A stretch of 64,000 nucleotides of DNA. Source: Orobanche coerulescens (Eukaryota; Streptophyta; Magnoliopsida; Lamiales; Orobanchaceae). The stretch is from positions 124,001-188,000 of the forward strand of contig JAWKAU010000218.1 of NCBI GenBank assembly GCA_033398695.1, given 5' to 3'. Of the stretch, positions 22,325 through 33,568 are shown piece after piece (positions within the stretch are counted from its first letter, which is position 1; every line of letters begins with the position of its first letter). The notes beneath the pieces are model-generated. The model saw only the letters and a list, made by a program, of their open reading frames with translations. It was not told the DNA's origin and did not search any database. A program made the position numbers and the translations under genes.

Positions 22325-23718
22325 ATGTCGAGTTCGACAAGGAAAAGGGTATTGCTACGTCTCCCAAAAATCCAAAATATCCGAGTTGGAGCGAATGGCT
22401 CTTTGGGGCAAATCGAAAACCATCTCGTGATAATTATTTGGGAGCCCCAAACCAACCTCCACCCGATTTTTGAAAATGAAAGTCAAGAACCTGAATATGA
22501 TGCTATACATGAAAGTATCTATTACGGTAGCATAATAACTACAAGTAAAGAAGAAATTGACCCCCGGGAATTTCGACATATCCCGAATCGTCAACAACTG
22601 CAAAACATTGACGAAGAAATGGACCATGAAATCGATGAAGCTATGTTAAATTAAACATATGCAACGTTCGAGCACACTCTTCATGGCGTACCAACTCCGA
22701 CGCAAAAATCAAAGTCGAAGCGCCATGCGGCAAGCCAAGCTGAAGAAGAACCTCCTTATGTTGAAGAGTTATCGTCCGGGGAGGAAGAAATTGTGAAAGG
22801 AAGAGGAAGCAAGAAAACTAAAGCGAGAAAGAAGCCTACTCCTGTTGCACAAAAGAAATCGATATCCGAACTTTTTTCAAAACACTTTAAAAAGGAAAAA
22901 ATGTCGGATGGTTCGATGAATGTATTTTGCAACTGCTGCAAGAAAGAGTATTCGTATAAAGACGGGGATGGATACGGAAATTTTAAAAGGCATTTTGAGA
23001 ATAACCATGCCTCGATCCACGGAGAACAAAAGTCGCAAAATCAACTCAACTTCCAACCTTCTAGTGGAGCTGACACCAAGCAATCAAGGTATGTCCGAAT
23101 CTCAACTTTATAAATATAATGAAAAAATTGCTAGAGAACGGATGGCAAAATTATGTGCACAAGAATATTTACCTTTTAATTTTGCAGATAGTACGGGTTG
23201 GGAATATAGGATGCAAAATGCCTATAATCCCGCTATTAAGAGAATTCCATGTACCATAATGTCTAAACAAGTAGTATACTTAGCCAAACAACATACACTT
23301 GGACTACGAGCTTATTTTAGATCTATAAATCATAGAGTTTCTTTAGTCATGATACATGGGCAGATTTTAAACAAAAAAATGATTATATGGGAATACATAT
23401 ATACATTAGATTGATGAAAATTGGAACTTAAACAAAAATTACTTGCGTTTAAGAAATTTAGTTATGCACATAGTGCGTATAATATAGCTAGAGCAATTAT
23501 TAAAATATTAACTTTTTAATGCTTAAAAGATAAAATTTTCACAATTGGTTTTGATAATGCTAGTTTTAATACAGCAAGTGTACCAGCTTTATTACAAGCT
23601 TGCAATCCAGTTTTAGAGGGTCGATTATTTCATAATAGATGTATATGTCATATTCTAAATTTGTGTACAAGTTGCTTTAAAATATTTCGTGCTTTAAAAA
23701 ATTTATTTACTGGTTAAT
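22325..23718 (+). pseudogene. hAT transposase (zf-BED type), truncated and frameshifted
   Basis: The N-terminal part (22325-22654) is followed by a Lys/Glu-rich linker and a BED zinc finger at 22928-23008 with CNCC and HFENNH metal ligands. Transposase-core-like text follows in shifted frames: ERMAKLCAQEYLPFNFAD, HDTWADFKQKNDYMGIHI, KQKLLAFKKFSYAHSAYNIA, and FTIGFDNASFNTASVPALLQ followed by NRCICHILNLC. The reading stops at 23718, where CACTA sequence begins, so the C-terminal dimerisation region is missing. A live protein would bind the element ends and excise it. Confidence 0.85.
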
Positions 23719-25148
23719 AGATCTTTGGCAGATTGTCATTTCTGGTTCAAAACACACACGGATCATCATAAAACACACGGATCATCAAAACACATATCTG
23801 ACCCACTTATATCCTGTCCTTCACCGCCGGTTCTGGTTTCGTTACTGGTTAAAAGATCATCAAATTCACATGCCATTAAAATATATCGAAACAACTTCAC
23901 ACCTAGCATGCTTCATAGGCATCTAAGTAAGCAATATCTCACAGCAATATGTGTATTTTAATTTAAGGTACTAGTTCATGGGATCAAAAAATCTAAAATG
24001 AAAAAGTATTTGAAATTTAGTAACCTCCAAATTTAGAATCTAAATAATTCATTAGTCACAAACAAGTATCACATGCAAAGGATCGTCTTCACATAGTTTA
24101 TGTCCTATATTGTAAAACAATAAAAATATTAAAGGACAGATTCTAAAGCTAGAAACATCACAAAGCCTTTTGCCTAGAATAAATCGTTAAAGGAACTAAT
24201 GCCACCGATAGGAAAGACATAGATCGTATGCCCACTTAGCGCTCTACCACTTAAATTGAATAACGGACTTAACCTACCTTTCCCCATTCGACCCCACTAA
24301 CTAACACTCTCGACTCCCACCGACCGGCTAGTGCGCAATGACGACCACCCGCAAGTTATTATCTTTTCTTTTATTAGTCGCTATTGATTTTCTTAACAGA
24401 CAATGAGATGAACAGATAGTGATAATGAGCTATGAAGCAACGATATTCCTAAAAGGTCAAGTATGATATGAAAAACGGAGAAAACAAAATCTCAAACCTA
24501 ATATTATGACAAGAAAAATGGAGAAACCAAAATCCATATTGATATGAAACATACCGATATTCAAGCAGGTTTACCGGACGAGGGCTAGGCGCTTTCTAAG
24601 CAAGCTAGTATCGAATCGCAGCTCGTCCCTATTTGACTGGAAGGAAGCTAACCGGCGCAATATTTTTTTCAGGAGATGAATCGCAGCTCGTCCCTATTTG
24701 ACTAAAGTGGGGCTCGGCTTAGCTCCAGTCGTGCCGGTTGAACCGTGAAGGAGAAATGGAGTATCCGGGGGAGAAGGTTAATGAACGGGAGGAGATAAAT
24801 CGCGGGGAGATGTGGGAGAAGGGAATAAACGGGGGAGACGCAGTGAAAGGAGAAAGGAATAAACGGGGGAGAAGGTTAATGTCTTAAGTTGGCCCGTTTA
24901 ATGTGTTGTTATATGGCATCAGTTCTTTATTAACCGATGTGAAATATGTATATACTATATCGGTTTATGATTAATCGATATGAAAGACTGATATTTTAAA
25001 TCGGGTCCAGATTAATCGATTTAAAAAAGTGATATACTAAATCGCTTCCCTAATAACCGATGTAAAATGAAACCTAATCACTTTTTAAATCGGTTATATT
25101 GCAACCGATCTAGAAAGTGCGATATAAAATGGTATTTTTCCACTAGTG
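23719..25148. mobile_element. CACTA (En/Spm) element, left end lost
   Basis: The right terminus ...TTTTTCCACTAGTG (ends 25148) is the reverse complement of the CACTAGTGGAAAAA end typical of plant CACTA elements. It is preceded at ~24925-25130 by subterminal repeats of AACCGATGTAAAA/ATCGGTT in both orientations. A 25-bp direct repeat around CGCAGCTCGTCCC occurs near 24613 and 24676, and GGGGGAGAAGGTTAATG-type repeats near 24770-24890. No matching left end is present near 23719, so the left border is a deletion junction. No transposase was recognised. Confidence 0.7.
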
Positions 25149-25609
25149 ATACTTGAAAAAAAATGGCGGGTCGGACCTGCACCGGACCGTGATCGAACCG
25201 CCGATGTGCCAACCCGTACATTTCATATGTACGGTGGGATCCGGTTCTGGCCGGCCGACCCGGCGACCTGGGTCCGACCCGGACTCGGCGATGGGCACCT
25301 CTAGATGCATCACTAATTTCGTATTTTTGTGTAAGTTGTTGGAGATGCATTGTTAACTTTCTCGTATTTTTATGTTTGAAGTTGCGTATTTTTGTACAAA
25401 CAACGCCTTAACGCTAATGTCGCCCCCTTTTCCCCTCTTGTGGCAAGCTAACCAGAAGGAACGCCTCATTTGGACGGTCAACACAGACACGACATATCGA
25501 GTCGTGACATCCTCCCCACCCAATTGCAGTATTTTTGTATAAACTAGTGGAATGTCCACCCTAAGGAAAATACATATATTCATAAATTATCATAGTTTAC
25601 CACTTTATC

Positions 25610-26456
25610 GAGTTATTTACTAAACGAGTGTAGTTTTAAAACATATTTACCATATGTGTACTTTCAAACATATTTACAAAATAGATGTAGTTTTGCTCAA
25701 GTGGGGTTTTATTGTTTTTTTACTTTTTTAAAATCGTTACTTTTGTCGCTTTTTTAACTTTTTTTGCTTTTTAAATATTTTTTTGCTTTTAAACTGCTTT
25801 TACCGTATTTTCTGCTTTTTCGCCTTTTCTAAACTTTTTTTACTGCTTTTATTATTTTTACTTTTTTTTTAAACTGCTTTTCGCTATTTTTACTATTTTT
25901 ATTATGTCTTATATGACAATCACAACAATTATTTCAATAATAATAACAATAAAAAATTAAAACCAACATCATCACAAAGTTTTTAGGTACTAAACCAAAA
26001 AAAAAGACAAAAGTAACAATTTTTTATTATGTCTTACACGATAATCACAACAATTGTTCCAACAATGCTAACAATAAAAAATTAAAACCAACATTATCAC
26101 AAAGTTTTTAGGTACTAAACCAACAAAAAGACAAAAGTAATATTCTCAATTTCTTCCGAAAATCATGAGCCGATAATCAATCTTTATCTGCAAAAAAACA
26201 AAGAAATGAGAGATATAGTCAAAAGTCTGATGCAAATCGTCACGGTGAGATGAGTGATGAGCAGTTTAGTGTCTAGAGAGGACAAAGGTAAACATCTCAA
26301 TTTAATTCACGAAGGTAAAAACTAAAAAACATTAAATTAAAAAAAAAACAATAAAACCCATTTAAATAAAAAGCTACACCTATTTAGTAAATAAATTTGA
26401 AAGTACACCGATATGGTAAATATATTTTAAAACAACACCATTTTGGTAAATAACTC
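25610..26456. mobile_element. Long inverted-repeat element with MULE-like target duplication
   Basis: The ends GAGTTATTTAC (25610) and GTAAATAACTC (to 26456) start ~115-bp inverted arms that share ACCATAT.GTGTACTTTCAAA and GGGGTTTTATTG/CAATAAAACCC blocks. Flanks CACTTTATC (25601-25609) and CACTTTTATC (26457-26466) agree except for one T. The interior has a tandem duplication of ~120 bp (25903-26020 and 26022-26140) around ACAATAAAAAATTAAAACCA. No coding region is seen. Confidence 0.7.
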
Positions 26457-26604
26457 CACTTTTATCTCATCAAGTTGTATTTTTAAGCATACGGCTGAAT
26501 TATCCGCAAATATATTACTTGGTAAGATCATAGTATTAAAAACGAAAAACAAAATATCAGATAAGTATTTTTAATATATTTTCAAGGCTAACACTAGTTT
26601 TAAT

Positions 26605-26815
26605 GCAAGAAATTATATTATCATTTATAACTTTAATTGTTTTTTTTTACTTTTAAATTATTTGATTTGATTGTGAAAAATGTGTATATGTAAAATTATT
26701 ACGTAATGTTTACTTTTTTCTTATTATTATCATTTATTAGTTTAATTGTTTTTTTACTTTTAAACTATTTGATTTGATTGTGAAAAATGTGTATATGTAA
26801 ACTTAGTAAAGGGAC
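26605..26815 (+). repeat. Direct duplication of ~85 bp
   Basis: Two copies (about 26620-26695 and 26740-26805) share ATTTGATTTGATTGTGAAAA followed by ATGTGTATATGTAAA. Confidence 0.6.
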
Positions 26816-26861
26816 AATTTTTTAATAAAAATGAAAATATTTAAGCATGGAATAATTAATA

Positions 26862-27386
26862 CTCCTCATTCCCAATTTAAGTGGGAGGTTTTCATTTTTT
26901 TGAATTATTAAGAACTGCAAATTTAGTAAATGATGTTTCAATTTTACCCTTGACATATTACCCTCATTCCCACTTAAAAATGGTAGGTTTCACTTTTTAT
27001 TCAATTTTCAAAATAAGCCTTTCATTATAGTTTATGAAACTACAGAAGTTTTACAATTTATTCATGACTATCTTATAGTGCTACGTAAATATTGATTGCA
27101 TAATGAATTCAACCCCTAATTCCCATGTCATTCACATTTTTCTAAATAAAAAATTCTCTCAATTTTCTAAATTAAATATTCAAACACATTCATAACCATA
27201 ACAATCAAGATACTATTTTCAAATAAATACGGGTAATTTTTGTAGTTCATCAAATATTCCTTGAGAATAAACTGTAAAATTATACTTTTTTAGTTCCATA
27301 AAATTAAATTGTAAAATAAGGGTAGTCAAAGAAATGAAAAAAAAACAGGAAAATTAATCCTCCCATTTAAATTGGGAAGGAAGCAG
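26862..27386. mobile_element. Tc1/mariner-like MITE
   Basis: The left end CTCCTCATTCCCAATTTAAG is the inverted match of the right end (GGAAGGAAGCAG preceded by CCCATTTAAATT), with TA on both flanks (26860-26861, 27387-27388). Internal CTCATTCCCACTTAAAAATG near 26963 repeats the terminal motif. Confidence 0.65.
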
Positions 27387-27600
27387 TATGAGTAGCGTTT
27401 AATTCTCAATGTGTTATGTTATCTTGCCATACTTGAATAAATCAAACTAACAAAATAAAATATTAATTTCTGCAAAAATAGAATAAATCAATAATAGTAA
27501 TACTCTTCCATAAAGGTGGCAAGGGGAAGCAAACAAAAACCTGTAACGTACATGCATGGGCAAGCAAAAGCAGAAACATTCCCCACTCCAATTCCACATC

Positions 27601-27807
27601 TTACAAACAGCGAAACATATCAAAACAACTACAACAGCGACGGCAGCAACATGAAAAGCGCACCTGTCCTGTATTAGCATTAAGTTCTTCGTCAGCTTTC
27701 GGACACCACTTACGTTTCATAAAAACAAACAGCTTATAAAGAAGCCAAAGTGGAAAAAGAGATATAAGAGCGCCGAGAACAATAGCAACCCGTCCCTTGG
27801 CATTCAT
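27601..27807 (-). CDS. Small putative membrane protein, function unknown
   Basis: A 68-residue frame begins at 27807. Its N-terminal half holds one strong membrane segment (VAIVLGALISLFPLWLLYKL) followed by a basic cluster FMKRKW, which suggests a single-pass protein with a basic juxtamembrane face. The middle (PKADEELNANTG) is acidic and soluble. The last ~20 residues are cysteine-rich and may be intron read as coding, because CAG|GTGCGC near 27659 could be a splice donor. Support for a real gene comes from a minus-strand TATA box and a (GA)n leader placed as in plant genes. I do not recognise the family. Element 1 is inserted just upstream of its TATA box. Confidence 0.5.
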   Translation of the reverse strand: MNAKGRVAIVLGALISLFPLWLLYKLFVFMKRKWCPKADEELNANTGQVRFSCCCRRCCSCFDMFRCL

Positions 27808-27809
<2 letters not shown>

Positions 27810-27856
<47 letters not shown>

Positions 27857-27897
27857 TTTTTGGTGTAAGAAGAAGGATAGACTGTCTTTCTTTTATA
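27810..27897 (-). promoter_or_regulatory. Core promoter and (GA)n 5' leader of the small membrane-protein gene
   Basis: The minus strand carries TTATAAAAG at 27889-27897, then a leader ending in about 21 GA repeats (27812-27853) a few bases before the ATG. GA/CT-rich leaders are frequent in plant genes. The target duplication of Element 1 begins 13 bp beyond the TATA box. Confidence 0.6.
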
Positions 27898-27914
27898 AGG
27901 TCCTCGATCACTAC

Positions 27915-29764
27915 CGTAACACCCTGCGATATCCGGCGATATTATAGCGCCTAATCCCTATACGACCCACCAGTGACAAAGATCATACACAACGACTCAC
28001 AGAACAATAAAATAACACCACGTCATAAAGACGCAAAACAGAATGATCCACCCGCTCAACCGGCCAAACACAACATCATCAATCAAAGACCGACACAATA
28101 GGCAACAATACAATCCTAAGAACAAAAACTCTTAGGTACTCGAGTACAACTATTAGTTCAAAACCACAAAAGATGAAAAGACAAAAAGACATTAAGACGT
28201 CACTTATGCACAATCATCACGCATGGCCATCATCCGTGTCTTGGTCAGTAGCCCGCTCGTCCCGATGAACCCGACTCAAATTCATAAAACGAATTTCCCA
28301 AAACGGCCCTCAGAGGGGTTAGCAATTACGCTAGTACAAGTAACTGGATGAACGACTTACATCTTACACATATAGTAATGCATGCAATTCAAGAAAACAT
28401 AGTTCCAAAATACTCATTTCCTAAATGCCAATATCAAATCACATTTGTAAAAATGCACCACAATTAACCGCGAACCACGCCTTCGTGGATCCTCGCCGAG
28501 ACCGTCGGATCTAACCCACAAGTGGTTAAAAGCAAGCTCGCGGTTCCACAACTTCGTGGAGCCCTACCGAGACCCCGTCGGGTCTAACCCGCAGTGAGCA
28601 TACACGCACACACAATGTCTCATACAAAACTACTATGTCAAGATCGTAAGTTCATAAGGATACTTGCCTCGATTAAATAGACGATGACACGAACGGAACA
28701 AGAATCAAGCACAACCACGAGGAACCGAAAATGAACCTAACGATTCGAATAACACAATCACAACCAACTCTAGACGATTACTAAATAGAATACACCCGGA
28801 AACCCGCCTACGATTCATGTATATTTGTACCAAAATAACAACGAGGGCGACCACAACCAAACCCTCTCGATTCCGTAAAATCCACAAAATATCCATGAAT
28901 CCGTAGGAAAACTAAAGATACTAACAATATTAATCGTATACATCATGAATCCACCAACAAAACGGAACTAATCTAAGAAAATCCCAAAACCCCCAAATTA
29001 ATAGAAAATAGGGTTTTAGAATATTACCTTTGAAGATTCGAGTACTAAGATCCGTAGAACACGCGTTAGATTGATTGCCCGGCTTCACTACCAAGAAAAA
29101 TGGTGAAAATCAACCCCCAATGTATAAAGATGAAGAACTCTCCCCTCTCTCTCACTCTCTCGCGATGCAGTGAAAATGAGGGAGAAGACGACCGATCTCG
29201 TCTAATAAGGACGAGATCGCACAATTACCGCTTCGTGTGCCGCGGCACGGCCAAGTGTGCCGCGGCACAGCCAACAAATCACTCCTGTGTTTCGGCATTG
29301 TGCCGCGGCCACGGCTGCGTGCCGCGGCACACGCAGTCTGATTGGGTTATGGACGCGAAGACACACGAGTGTGCCGCGGCACCGGCAGTGTGCCGCGGCA
29401 TCGCTCGCACCGTGCCGCGGCACCGGATGGGTGTGCCGCGGCACACAGACAGCTTTGTTCGACCCACAATTGAAGGAATTTGTGTGCCGCGCACGCACAT
29501 CTTGTGCCGCTGCCCACACCCCCTTTTGGGTCCCAAAATGATAAAAATGATCCTAAAGAGAATAAAACGATAGGAATCAATATTTGGGAACCAACAACAC
29601 GAAATGGATCCACGGCAACCCCAAACGGCGGTTCCGCACAACAATAACGAGAATACAGTTCAACAGTTTGACAGAAGGATACGCTAAAAGTACACGAGGG
29701 CCACTACGATCGAGGAATACACCAAAACGAAAATACAAGGGAAAGAAAAAATACGGATATTACA
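27915..29764 (-). repeat. LTR-A, 3' LTR of Element 1
   Basis: 1850 bp. It carries a TTTATACA TATA-like box at 29121-29128, upstream of which (29238-29512) is an array of the palindrome GTGCCGCGGCAC (six exact copies plus degenerate ones). Its U5-side end (27915-27990) is more diverged from LTR-D than the rest. Confidence 0.9.
29238..29512 (-). promoter_or_regulatory. GTGCCGCGGCAC palindrome array, LTR-A
   Basis: Six exact 12-bp palindromes, some extending to TGTGCCGCGGCACA, and about four degenerate copies occur in 275 bp. They lie 110-390 bp upstream of the TATA-like box in the element's orientation. The same array in LTR-D (about 44925-45170) mostly reads GTGCCGCGCAC, lacking one G. Confidence 0.8.
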
Positions 29765-29799
29765 TTCTACCCCTCTAAAAATAAGTTTCGTCCCGAAAC

Positions 29800-32700
29800 T
29801 TAAGAAACAAACAACTCGGGGTACCTAGCACGCATGCTATCCTCGGCTTCCCAAGTTGCCTCCTCGACACCGTGTCTCGACCACCGCACCTTGACCAAAG
29901 GTATGGTCTTATGCCTCAATCGCTTCTCACGATGCTCCAAAATTTTCAAAGGACGCTCCTCAAAAGTAATATCTTCAATGATATCAATCTCGCCATAATC
30001 GATGACGTGACTAGATCCGGACATATTTCCTCAACGGGAAACATGGAAAACGCTATGAACATGACTCAAGGCCGAGGTAACGCCAAACGGTATGCCAACC
30101 CACCTACTCGCCGAGGATCTCAAAGGGGCCGATAAATCTCGGACTCAAGTTTCATTTCTTCCCGAAACGAAAACTCCCTTCGTCGGCGACACCTTTAGCA
30201 AAACGTGGTCTCCCACCTCGAATTCCAAAGGTCGACGACGGACGCCGGCATACGACTTCGCCGACTCGGGCGCCAACATCCGTTCTCGAATTAACTCTAT
30301 CTTCCGCCTCGTCTCTAAAACGACATCCGGCTCGGTCCCGACCAAATCGGACGCCTCATTCCAACAAATCGGTGATCGATATCGCCGCCCGTAGAGTGCC
30401 TCATACGGTGCCATCCGAATCGACGCGTGCCGACTATTGTTATACGTGAATTCGATCAGTGGCAAATGTTCCTCCCACCATTACTCCAATCGAGAGCACA
30501 GCACGCAACAAATCCTCGAACGTCTGGATAGTGCGTTCCGACCGTCCATCCGATCGGGATGAAAAGAGGTACTCAAACGCAACCGGTACCTAACGCCTTA
30601 TGCACCGCCCGCCGAAGTGCGATACAAAACGGCCGCCACGATCCGAAACAATAGACTTCGAGTACCGTGAAGTCTCACAATCTGCGCGATAAACACACGA
30701 AGCTAACTTCTCCGGGCCCCAAGTGTCCTTGATGCCCGTAAAGTGTGCCGACTTGGTCGACGATCGACAATCACCCAAACCATATTCATGCCCGACCTCG
30801 ATCTCGGCACTCGTAATGAAATCCATCGATATATCTTCCCATTTCCATTCGAACGGAAGCGATCGCAAAGCCCACTGGTCACCGATGCTCGATTTTGACC
30901 TGCTAACAAGTCAAACATCTCGCTACAAACTATGCAACCTCATCCTTCATGTCATTCCACCAGAAGTTCCTTCTCAAGTCCTTGTACATCTTACTCGAAC
31001 CAGGATGAACGGAGTAAGGTGTAGCATGGGCCTCCCGAAAAAAACTCTGTCTCAACTCCGAGTCGCTCGGCACACAAAGCCGACTGAATCTCAAAACACC
31101 ATCCTCGTGAATCACAAATCCAGGAGACTTTCCTTTAAGAACGTTCTCTCGGATTTGAGTAATCATCGGATCCTCTAACTGCTTCAGCTTAATTTCATCG
31201 ATCAAAGACGACGAAACCTCTAAAGCACGAAGTTGCCCGACGGCTCCAGGCAACAAAACTTCAACATCTATCTCGATTAAAGATCGCCGAAGCTCGGACT
31301 GAGACGTAAGGATCTCAAGCGATCGCAATGCAATCGGTTTCCGACTCAAGGCGTCGGCCACGACGTTCGCCTTGCCCGGATGATAAAGGATTTCGAGGTC
31401 ATAATCCTTAATCAACTCCAACCACCTCCTCTGCCTCATATTCAACTCCCCGTGAGTAAATATGTATTTTGGACTTTATGATCGGTAAAAATCGACATGC
31501 AGAGCCGAAAAGATAGTGACGCCAAATCTTGAGCGCAAAAACGATCGCCGCTAACTCCAAATCATGAGTAGGTAGTTAAGCTCATACGGCCTCAATCTGC
31601 CTCGACGCAAAGGCAATGGTCTTGCCGTGCCGCATTAATACGCACCCAAGACCCCGACCCAAGCATCGCTATAAACGGCGAATCCTCGTTTCCACATGGC
31701 AACGCCAAAACCGGAGTCAAGTCAAACGCTTCTTCACTCCTCAAAATCGAATCGCCTCTCGTCATTCCGCATTTAACTTCTCGGATTCTGAGCAATCGTA
31801 AGTGGTCGAGCCGCTTTCGAAACCCTCGACAAACCTACGGTAGTAGCCACCAAACCCAAGAAACTACGGACCTCCTTCACATTTTTGGGCGGTGCCCAAT
31901 CCAATACCGCCTCGATCTTCTCGCGGATCTACACGAACCCCCTACGAAATCACGTGACCCAAAAACATCACTTCCGGCCCTTAACTCACATTTCGAGAAC
32001 TTCGCATAGAGTTGTTCGGCCCTCAAAATGTCTAACACTATCCGCAAATGATGGGCATGCTCTTCCTTATTCCTCGAATAAATAAGAATATCACAATAAA
32101 GACGACGACGCACTTATCCAAATACTCGATAAAAACTTTGTTCATCAATTGCATGAACACCGCCGGCGCATTAGTTAACCCGAAAGGCATGACTACGAAC
32201 TCATAATGTCCGTACCTCGTCCGAAAGGTCAAGCTGCACATCGGACTCTCTCACCGGAGCCGATAGTACCCCGATTTCAAATCAATTTTCGAGAATACCG
32301 CAGCCTCCCCGCAATCGATCGAACAAGTCATCAATTCTCGGCAAAGGATACTTGTTCTTGATGGTCACCTTGTTTAGTTCGCGATAGTCGATACACAAAC
32401 GTAGTGAACCATCCTTCTTCCGCACAAACAGACCGGTGCGCCCCAAGGCGAGGCGCTGGTCGAACATACCCCGACTCAAGAAGCTCACTCAACCGCTTCT
32501 TCAACTCGGACATCTCTCAAGGTGCCATGCGATAGACGCCTTCGAAATAGGAGCCGCGCCCGGCTCTAACTCTATAGCAAACTCAACCTCACGATCCGGT
32601 GGCAATCCCAGAACTCGTCAGAAATACATCAAGAAACTCATTAACGACTGGAATCGACGAAAGCTCGACTCCACCATCCTCCGCCTTCAAGGCATAGCAC

Positions 32701-33130
32701 CAATAACCAGCACACCCCTTTCGCAGAGTCTCATCGCCTTCAAGGCGTTAATAATGAATTTCTGGTTCCCCCTCTTTCGCCCGGCGAAAGAGTGCTCGGT
32801 GCCATCATCGGCTAACATGGTGATGATTCTCGTGCGGTAGTTCATGATCGCACCATGCCGCTCAAGCCAATCATCCCCGAGAATTAAGTCCTCACCCTCA
32901 ATACCCACAACAATAAGATTAGAGGGTCAAGCCCTCTCACAAATAAACACAGAACAGTCTCGAACCTCCTGATCACCAACGATCCTATCACCGCTAGGAA
33001 GCTTAACGATGAAGGGCTCACAAGGCGTCAAACGGTCGAGACTCAAACGGCGCACACAATCCAGAGATATGAACGAATGCGTAGCACCGGAATCGAAAAG
33101 CACACTGACAGGATGAGAAAGAATACAATC
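29800..33130 (-). pseudogene. Element 1 pol, 3' segment (protease to chromodomain)
   Basis: Read on the minus strand from 33130. Protease DSGATHSFISL and LILGDDWLERHGA come first, then RT with [20 protein letters not shown] and [20 protein letters not shown], and a broken FIDDIL motif near 32085. Next are the RNase H/connection end [20 protein letters not shown], the integrase zinc-region tail [17 protein letters not shown], the integrase C-terminus FTYNNSRHASIRMAPYEALY, and the chromodomain PLVKVRWSRHGVEEATWEAE with stop at 29800. Several one-base shifts break the frame, but residues are well kept. The protein would copy and integrate the element, with the chromodomain probably steering it to heterochromatin. 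Confidence 0.9.
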
Positions 33131-33420
33131 TGTAACACCCCCAAGATATTCGAGGTATATTACAGCGCCGTGAATCCCTATATGGGACCCACCAGCAACA
33201 AAGATCATACACAACGACTCACGTAAACGATAAATTATTACCACGTCATATAGACGCAATACAGAACGATCCACGCGGTTCAACCGGTCAATTTTACTTC
33301 ATCATCCTACACAACATAATAAGCATCATTACAATTCAACCGAACAACACCCCCTTATTTACTCGATTAAAACTATTAGTTCAAAACCACAAACCAAAAA
33401 AAAAATTACACGACACTAAA
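33126..33420. other. Substitution-rich patch at the Element 1/LTR-B junction
   Basis: Within LTR-B, 33195-33420 differs from LTR-C at more than twenty positions, many A-to-T, while most of the other ~1.7 kb is nearly identical. LTR-C agrees with LTR-A and LTR-D, so LTR-B is the changed copy. The left target duplication (CAATC) beside it also shows an A-to-T difference from the right one (CAAAC). Confidence 0.7.
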
Positions 33421-33503
33421 ACATCACTCGTGCACCATCATCACGCACGGCCATCATCCGTGTACTGGTCCAATACCTGCTCGTCTCGATGAACTCGACC
33501 AAA

Positions 33504-33568
33504 TTCATAAAACGAATTTCCCCAAAACGGGTCCCCAGAGGGGTTAGCAATTACGCTAGTACAAGTAA
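33504..33568 (-). other. Conserved hairpin module in Element 2 LTR (also at 40404-40468)
   Basis: Three adjacent stems are visible: AAATTC/GAATTT with a 7-base loop, CCCC/GGGG with a 3-base loop, and TTAGC/GCTAG with a 6-base loop. The equivalent modules in LTR-A (28289-28343) and LTR-D (43953-44015) are nearly the same. Confidence 0.6.

Larger units (their letters stand above)
21993..25303 (+). mobile_element. hAT transposon with an internal CACTA insertion
   Basis: Terminal repeats TAGAGGTGCCCA (21993) and TGGGCACCTCTA (to 25303) are exact inverted copies, flanked by an 8-bp duplication GATGCATC (21985-21992, 25304-25311) as expected for hAT. The subterminal parts are rich in GACCCGG/CCGGGTC words on both sides. 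The interior holds a BED-finger transposase relic, then CACTA DNA where the transposase C-terminus should be, so the element can no longer encode a full transposase. Confidence 0.9.

Noticed and set aside
29100..29644. Several overlapping open frames of 88-157 residues on both strands
   Set aside because: They run through the GTGCCGCGGCAC array; the palindromic repeat keeps all frames open and gives low-complexity Arg/Ala/His text. The same occurs at 44804-45593 in LTR-D.
30723..31178. Plus-strand frames opposite Element 1 and 2 pol
   Set aside because: Antisense shadows of integrase and RNase H coding sequence.
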